This document shows, piece after piece, positions 57,844 through 64,000 of a stretch of DNA of 64,000 nt. Source of the DNA: Linyphia triangularis (lineage: Eukaryota; Arthropoda; Arachnida; Araneae; Linyphiidae). The notes beneath the pieces were generated by a model, which saw only the letters and a program-made list of their open reading frames with translations, was not told the origin of the DNA and ran no database searches. Where the stretch lies: positions 111,412,827 to 111,476,826 of the forward strand of contig OZ021722.1 in the NCBI GenBank assembly GCA_963978545.1, read 5' to 3'. Position 1 is the stretch's first letter, and each line of letters opens with the position of its first letter. The translations under genes and the position numbers were made by a program.

Positions 57844-57847
57844 ATAT

Positions 57848-58285
57848 TATTGGAGTAGTAATTTATATTTTTCTTTTGTGATTTTTTAAATAAACCTTTA
57901 AAAATAGGTATATTCACATTAAAAAATTAAGTAGGTATTTCTTTTTAAAAAATGTATTGCTTTAGATATGAAGCCTCTCCGATCAATACTATTAAATGCT
58001 TTTTAAATATTACCAGTAGGATCTAACATTTTACCAAGACATTGCGTGTTTTATCAGTGAGGTTTAACCCTTATATTGTGAATGATGCTTGCAAAAATTG
58101 CATCTTAAGAAAACAAAATTTGTGTATAATATTTTTGAATATGAAAAATCAAAGAAAAACAATCATTATTTACAAACATTTAAATTCAATACAGCACAAA
58201 AAAAAACTGCTTTAAATCAAAATATTTATACTCATCTTTTATTTGCAAAAAGTAAAAATCTACTATTTTCTAGTAATTTAACTCA
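57848..58285. other. AT-rich noncoding DNA
   Basis: No gene. The small plus-strand frame 58089-58310 has low-complexity Lys/Asn/Phe composition and no motif. Confidence 0.5.
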
Positions 58286-58289
58286 GTTT

Positions 58290-58500
58290 CAAAAGGGTGT
58301 GTCAGTTTGAACTCTAAATCCATCATTAGCCCGCTCCATGCTTCACAAAAGCCTACTGTGAAGGAGCTTCATGCTTCAGTAAGGGGGCGACTCATCACAC
58401 TTTGAAATATCCCTACGCTCCACGACCCGACCAGAAAGCTTCTAGCTGGGAATTTTTCTACAAGGCGTGTTAGGTCGGCTAGGGATTTAAAGTGTTAAGA
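58290..58500. repeat. GC-richer dispersed repeat, copy 1
   Basis: A roughly 210-bp island that stands out from the AT-rich surroundings. Shared with 59255-59515 in the same order: agccc..catcattag-like start, cgactcatcacac followed by aaatatcc, and the end ttaaagtgttaagat. Confidence 0.5.
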
Positions 58501-59254
58501 TGGCATTTAAATAAATATAAAATCATTTAGATGGCCAAAACATAATATACTTCATTACACTATCGCTATTAACAAACCCTCTTTGCTTTATATTTATATA
58601 ATAAAATAAAAATGGAAAAAAGTGGAAAAGTAAAAAAAAGTTCGTAAACCGATCTCTGGATTTGTAAAGTATGAACACTTGCGAGGATTAAATAATATTC
58701 AGAAGAAGTAATTAAATTAAAAATTCCAAAATATCAAACCTGAAATTTGTGATAAAAAAAAAAATTTTGTCATTTTAAATGTAAAAGTAAGGTAGTATAT
58801 TTAAAAATAAATAATCCTCACATAAAAGTTACTTTTTGAATTTTTTTTATATAATAAATAGTTAAGAGCAGCAATCATAATTATGAAATAAAGGAGCAAA
58901 TATTAAAAGCTGAATTGATAAAAAGAACTTATTAATGACTACAGAGAATTAAACTCTAAGGAAATAAATTTACGTGCAGCACACAAACAAAACATTGTTT
59001 CTTATTAAGAAATTTTAACAGCATAAATCATGAATTGCGTATAAAACGATTTTCAAACAATTTTTCAGGAAGCATGAAATTAGGCGTTCGAAATGTTAAG
59101 TACCGCGTTACCTAACGTACCAAAATTTCTTTCGGGTGATAATTTTATAAATCATCCATCATTGACAGATTTTACAACCTACAATAGTATTTTGTGTTGA
59201 ATCATCCACTTATTAAGTCGGCTTCTCATAAATGAAAGAAACGTCACGGCTAAG
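58501..59254. other. AT-rich noncoding DNA
   Basis: Nothing recognised. Confidence 0.5.
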
Positions 59255-59515
59255 TACTTGACAAGATGCGTGTACACAAAAAGCCCCAATTGTTGCAACT
59301 CAGCCCATCATTAGTGATTAGTGCATCTTGTATCCCCTGGGTTTCCATGAACTATAAAAACTTATTGTCAAGGGACTATTGTGTCCTTCACTACCAGCAG
59401 GCAACTGCTGGTGAGACGAATCACCACAGTCTAAAATATCCTTTTCACTGTACCTGCAGGGTAACTTCCTCAGAGTGACTAAGGTGCCTTAGGGCGGGTC
59501 TTAAAGTGTTAAGAT
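59255..59515. repeat. GC-richer dispersed repeat, copy 2
   Basis: Diverged relative of 58290-58500: cagcccatcattag, cgaatcaccacag followed by aaatatcc, and cttaaagtgttaagat at the end. The small ORF 59266-59478 lies within it and has no recognised motif. Confidence 0.5.
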
Positions 59516-60990
59516 ATAAATAATGTAGGGACTTATATCCCACATATTAAATAGATAATTGTTAGTTTCCTAAGACATTGCTATAAACAAAACTATTATA
59601 AATATCTGTTTCATGACAACTTTACTTTCTGGAATTTTTTAGAACTATCGAAAATAGCCTTATTCCAAGTCTCATTCCAAGTTCCTAGGTTCTAAAGGCC
59701 GCAGAACATTCCAGTTCATGCCAAAATAATGGTTTATGGTTCCTTACAGGTCTAGTACATTTTTTTGGGGGGGAGGGGGGTGAAGGAGCTGTTTACTAAA
59801 TAAATTGAACTGTAAATTTGAAAATTTCTCTGCTAACCCCTCTATTTTATCTTTTCATTCGATCTAGAATACTTCTTTTAGTTTCTAGTTCATTTTAATG
59901 ATAAACCCTTATGAGCGTAGTGTAGATCTCGATATTGCGGAGTATATTTTTAGGATTCAGAATTAACGCATGGGTATTTAATGGAAGCGTGTTTCTGAAC
60001 GGTATTAGTCTACAATTTATCGAAAACTGCTTGGATTTAATGTGTCGGGTTAACAAGATGTTAAAAAAATAAGTAAAGTATCTCAATCAGAAACGAATTT
60101 AATTTAACATAATTCATAAAAAAAAGTTGAAAATGGGGCAACCTCTCACGTAGTCCAATTAAGGTCGGAAATTGACAAATATAAAATTCATACATCTATA
60201 TATTTAATGGGCAAGAATTATTTTAGTAAGAGTCACTCCTTACAAGATGTCCTTTAAAAGGGTTTAAATTGTAGATGAGCCAGAACGTTCTAAAAATGCG
60301 AAGAAAAATATTTTACTAATTGGTTTGATTACAATATTTTTCAACATTGCTTCATCGAACATGCCTCAACAATTTCATGTATTTCTCATGTATATTTGAC
60401 AAACCGAATAACAGCTTCTATCAGGATTTGTTTTGTTTGCGATTTTCAGACCATGCATTTTGATATGTTAATATCTGCTCATTAGATCGATTTCAATTAA
60501 TTTTTGTTTTTGCGGGGAGGATATGTGTCGTTGAGTAGAATCTGTGAGACATAGTTTTGTTTTTTAAAACAGAAGATGTATTATAAATCTGTATAATTTT
60601 TCAAAAATGTGATGATTTTTACTGAAAAAAGTTACAATCCTACTATTTCAGTTGGAAGATGTCAATTAAGTACATCTGAGCATTTTTTAAAAAGTTTGTA
60701 TAGAGCTGCAAACTATTTATACTTACTATTTCACTGTGTATAGAGTGAGAACTGAAAAATTTGAAAGAAATGGTATTATGGAATTTTCCCATCTACCCTT
60801 TTCGGCAGACAAAAAATGCATCCAAGTGGTACTAAGGTGTTCGGATAAAATTTGTCAGGATTTCAAAAGTTGACTGGGATAAAGATGCTGTATTGTTAGG
60901 GGGTTGTCAAGCGTCAGCGATCTGGAGAAGGATATCCTAGTTCTGGTTTCATCTGATATTGATAAAATACTTTTTTTTTAATTAAATCAC
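59516..60990. other. AT-rich noncoding DNA
   Basis: No gene. A G-rich run (about 59767-59780) is the only low-complexity feature noted. Confidence 0.5.
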
Positions 60991-60997
60991 ACTTATT

Positions 60998-61450
60998 ACT
61001 TTCAATTACCCTAATGTATGCATCGGGTAATTAAAGTATAGTATACGGTATTTTTTTCTTTTTTTGATTTTTTGGCATATCTCCCCGTTTTGGAACATCC
61101 TGATTTTAAAAAAGTGATCTAGAAAAAATGCCTGTGTGTGTGTACGTGGTCAGGATAATTCCAGAACAAATTACCTACGATATTCGAATTTGGTGTGGGG
61201 GTTGGTGATGGCACAGGGACATTTAGATGGCACAGGGACCTGGTAATGCCTTTTAAGGTGTTTTAAACATTCCCCCTTTAAAAACTCCTATAAAAATGCT
61301 TTAATTGCGTAAAAAATTGAAAAACGAATGCCTATAAAACAGTTCTCTTTCCTAGAGCATACCACGTCAAAGACCGTTTTCTCTTTTCTCCTCAGTTTTA
61401 CTTACAAGAAAGAACAATTATTGAAAAGTATATCGCCAAAATTATTATTA
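60998..61450. repeat. Dispersed repeat with a terminal hairpin
   Basis: Begins TTACTTTCAATTACCC and, 13 bases later, GGGTAATTAAAGTA, a near-perfect inverted repeat. Further on it has cgttttggaac and aaaaaagtgatctagaa, both found inverted at 49569-49635, and a gaaaaacgaatgcc...cgtcaaagacc block. Related copies: 11000-11290 and 62190-62500. Confidence 0.6.
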
Positions 61451-62189
61451 TTATTTTTTTTTTAAAGACCCATACAAGAATTATGTCAAATGTCTGCAAA
61501 GCTTTAAATTTTTTCTAAATGAACGATTAAAATATGAAAACGATAAATGCCACAAAACCACGTAATTATTATGGTGTAATTGAAAGCTGTGCGATGTCCC
61601 ACATCCCTAGTTTTATATGTTTTACAAACCTAAGGGTAAAAAAGTGTTGTTTCATAAATCTTTTTTTTTTTTTAAATTCATGTAAATTTTCTAATGCAAT
61701 GTAACATTTTTTAAAGGTGATAAATTCATACTTTTTTTAAAACATTATACTTTGATATTTTTTAAACGTTTTATGTAAAAATGATCCCATCGTTGCAGAC
61801 ATACGCTATAATTTCTTCTAAAGGTTGTAATTTATTCAATAATTGTCTATTACGTGTGTTTCTTGCGTCTTCCTGAAATGCTCATAAATTTTCCAGTTAT
61901 CATGAAGCTAAATTTATTGTAATCTTATTAGGTTTCGAATTCAAATCTATTGGTTCTTTCTTTATTTTTTTGCATGGGGCAATACGATCAAAATGAAGGC
62001 TACTTCGTAGCACCCAAATAAGTACAAAGGCCTAAATTTCAAGGGAGAATACATTCAAGAATGGTTTTTTGAATAGAAGGGGAAAAAACGTGAATTGAGA
62101 AATTCTATTTGGAATGTCTACTGATTTTTAAGTAGAAATGTCATATGTATTATAGTAGAAATTCCATAGCTCCGTCCTGGAAATAAAGG
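61451..62189. other. AT-rich noncoding DNA
   Basis: Nothing recognised. Confidence 0.5.
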
Positions 62190-62500
62190 TTACTTTGAAA
62201 TACGAGTTAGTGGTGGCCATGGGAAATGTCATTAAAGTTTTCGTCAAAATTGCGTATGCACATAAGGTAGCTTCCATTGATAAAATTATGTCTTTCAACA
62301 ATTGCCAAATAAAGGATATATCGCTTTTGATCAAAATCGGCAAAAATTGTTTCTACGATAATTTAACATTCCCAGCTCTAAAGTATCTCTAGAAATGCGA
62401 CAAAGGCATAAAAAGTTGAAAAAAGAACGTCTTTAACACAGAGTTCTCTAACCTTGAGCGTCGTCCATCAACGACATTTCCTCTCTGTTTCACTTACAAT
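62190..62500. repeat. Dispersed repeat, relative of 11000-11290
   Basis: Carries gttagtggtggccatggga, then aaagttgaaaaaagaacgtc, tttaacac and ccttgagcgtcgtccatcaac, in the same order as at 11105-11255. Noncoding. Confidence 0.6.
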
Positions 62501-63509
62501 ATATATTTGGTTTGTATCGGAATGAAAAAAAAAAATTTTAGTTCTTAGAAGTCAAGGACCTGAAATGTTGTACAAAAGTCAAATTTATTTCCTTCTTTTT
62601 CTAATCGAAATTGTTAAGGATAAAGTTTTTGAATTTGGCTGTAATGCATAAATTCAATGGCTCTATCCTACAATTTGTCATGTTTTATAAAACTAAATGA
62701 ATGTTGTGGTTAGCGATTACGCTGTGGGTGCTTTTTAACAAAATACTTAAGAACTTTCTTAAATGCTAAAAAGTGAAAGTGTTGTTTAGCTCTTTTGCTA
62801 AAACATTTTGACACTAAATGTACAAAATCGCTGTTTTTGTTTTCCCAAGGTTCATCATCAGCCTAAAAGCTCAAGTAAACAAAAGTGAAAACTATTTTTT
62901 CAGTTGAGATTTTGGTATAAAATAACATTATATTTAAAGTTAATAATGATTTTATAGTAAAAAAAGTGTTTTAATTGTGCTAAATTAAACATCCCAAGTG
63001 GTGGAACTCGTAACCATTTTAATAAATTGCTAAAATAAAATTGCGATTTTAGCTTTTTTGCTAAAGAAATTTTGTACTTCAGCTTAAACAATGGTTGTTA
63101 TACTAGTTATTGATGTTTTTGCAATTAATATGTGATATTATTTAATCTGTCACGCATTTTTTTACTAGTCACTAAATGTCAATTAAAATTAATGGGCTAG
63201 TTAGTTTTTTTTTTTTTTTTCAAAAGTATTGTTTAGTGCTATATTTAATAATAGTAGTTAGAATATAGGGCTCCCTAGCCATAAGGTGGAGCTGGGGAGC
63301 AACCTAATAGAATGAGACCCCAGTTGTGACCATTTCGCGTTAAAATGCTCGTTACACCCTAGTTATTATTACTTAAACTCTGTACCTAGAGAGTATTCAT
63401 GTTGTTTATAAGTAAAATTACGTAATAACTTTCAAAATTGGGAGGAAATTGTGTTAATCTAGGAATGAAAAATAGAAACAATCTGATATTTTAGTTTAAA
63501 AAATGTATA
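62501..63509. other. AT-rich noncoding DNA
   Basis: No gene. A GC-richer patch at 63268-63360 contains a GCTCCC...GGGAGC inverted repeat (63270-63300); it does not fold as a tRNA. Confidence 0.5.
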
Positions 63510-64000
63510 GACACTTTCACTTTTCAACATTGGAGTTAAATTCATCTAACTGCTGACACTTATCTAATAAAAAAAAATTATTTTCAAGTTTAAAAAAACA
63601 GGGGATGAAAACTTATAGTTTAGGAAATTGAAGTTATGTTCAGCTAATTGTTATTCTTTTTAGTAATTAAAAATTTGATTTTCTAGTTTAAGACGGTGTA
63701 CGAATACATCTACTTACTTTTCATTCAACTAATTAAAGCAGATAGATAAAGCAAAGCGTAGTTACGTTTTGAAATTAAAATGATGTTCGGCTACTTGCTT
63801 TTTCATTTAACTAATAAAAAGTAGAGAGGTAAAGTTAACGAATCACGTTTTTGAAATTGGAATTAAAGTAATGTTCAGCTAGCTGTTTTTTCTTTAACTA
63901 ATAAAAAAATTTGATTTTCTAGTTAAGGGAATGCATAGTTACGTTTTGTTTGGTTACTGTTTTTTCCTTTCTTCAAATAAAAATGAAACAGTTAATAGTT
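63510..64000. repeat. Degenerate tandem repeat of 70-95 bp units, running off the window
   Basis: Five to six related units, each with a core like atgttcagctanttg, then tttaactaataaaa and ttctagtttaag, starting near 63540, 63636, 63705, 63782, 63871 and 63945. Strongly diverged and of variable length. Noncoding. Confidence 0.6.

Noticed and set aside
63268..63360. tRNA-like GC-rich patch
   Set aside because: No cloverleaf, A box or B box could be placed. Only one inverted repeat is present.

Overview
This window reads as a repeat-dominated piece of an arthropod genome, most probably an arachnid (spider-like). That rests on an AT-rich background with long A/T runs and an (AT)n microsatellite, no operons or other bacterial organisation, and families of APE-type non-LTR elements and Ty3/Gypsy elements of a kind common in arthropods. 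The species cannot be fixed from the sequence alone. I see no host protein-coding gene and no convincing tRNA or rRNA. Every substantial reading frame belongs to a mobile element.

Layout. 1-7706: AT-rich noncoding DNA with a 571-bp MITE candidate (1671-2241, TTA duplication) and an (AT)n tract. 7711-12234: a solo LTR (TATA duplication) split by a 4.1-kb hAT-like element (7911-12035, perfect 8-bp duplication GTTGGGAG, matching termini, no transposase). 12935-41098: a 28-kb nest of non-LTR retrotransposons, mostly on the minus strand. Its outer edges carry the same 14-bp target duplication (12921-12934 and 41099-41112). Members from left to right are: A (5'-truncated 3' half), a 115-bp filler with short tandem repeats, B (5' half of a second family, decayed), C (full-length, inserted in B's 5' UTR), two plus-strand fragments H and G of another non-LTR type, D (3' half of the second family), and E (full-length, split by F). 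F is full-length, with both ORFs open but a 9-bp deletion in its reverse transcriptase. 42635-46178: an internally deleted minus-strand Gypsy element. 50462-51278: a solo LTR. 51860-57843: a full-length plus-strand Gypsy element of the same family, with two in-frame stops. 57848-64000: AT-rich DNA with dispersed repeats and a degenerate minisatellite running off the end.

How the genes work together. The minus-strand non-LTR elements have two ORFs. ORF1 is a nucleic-acid-binding protein with three CCHC knuckles. ORF2 carries APE endonuclease, reverse transcriptase, RNase H and a C-terminal CCHC motif. I place them in the I group by this domain order and by their simple-repeat 3' tails. Two protein families (I: A, C, E; II: B, D, F) share a 3'-terminal hairpin and, for B, E and F, nearly the same 5' UTR. 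All dated insertions gave 14-bp duplications. The Gypsy elements have the usual LTR-PBS-gag-PR-RT-RNH-IN-PPT-LTR order.

The most unusual point is that the left end of A and the right end of E carry one and the same target duplication although A and E overlap in sequence. The block therefore looks like a single old insertion that was later broken and filled with about 24 kb of other element sequence, or an assembly error that imitates this.
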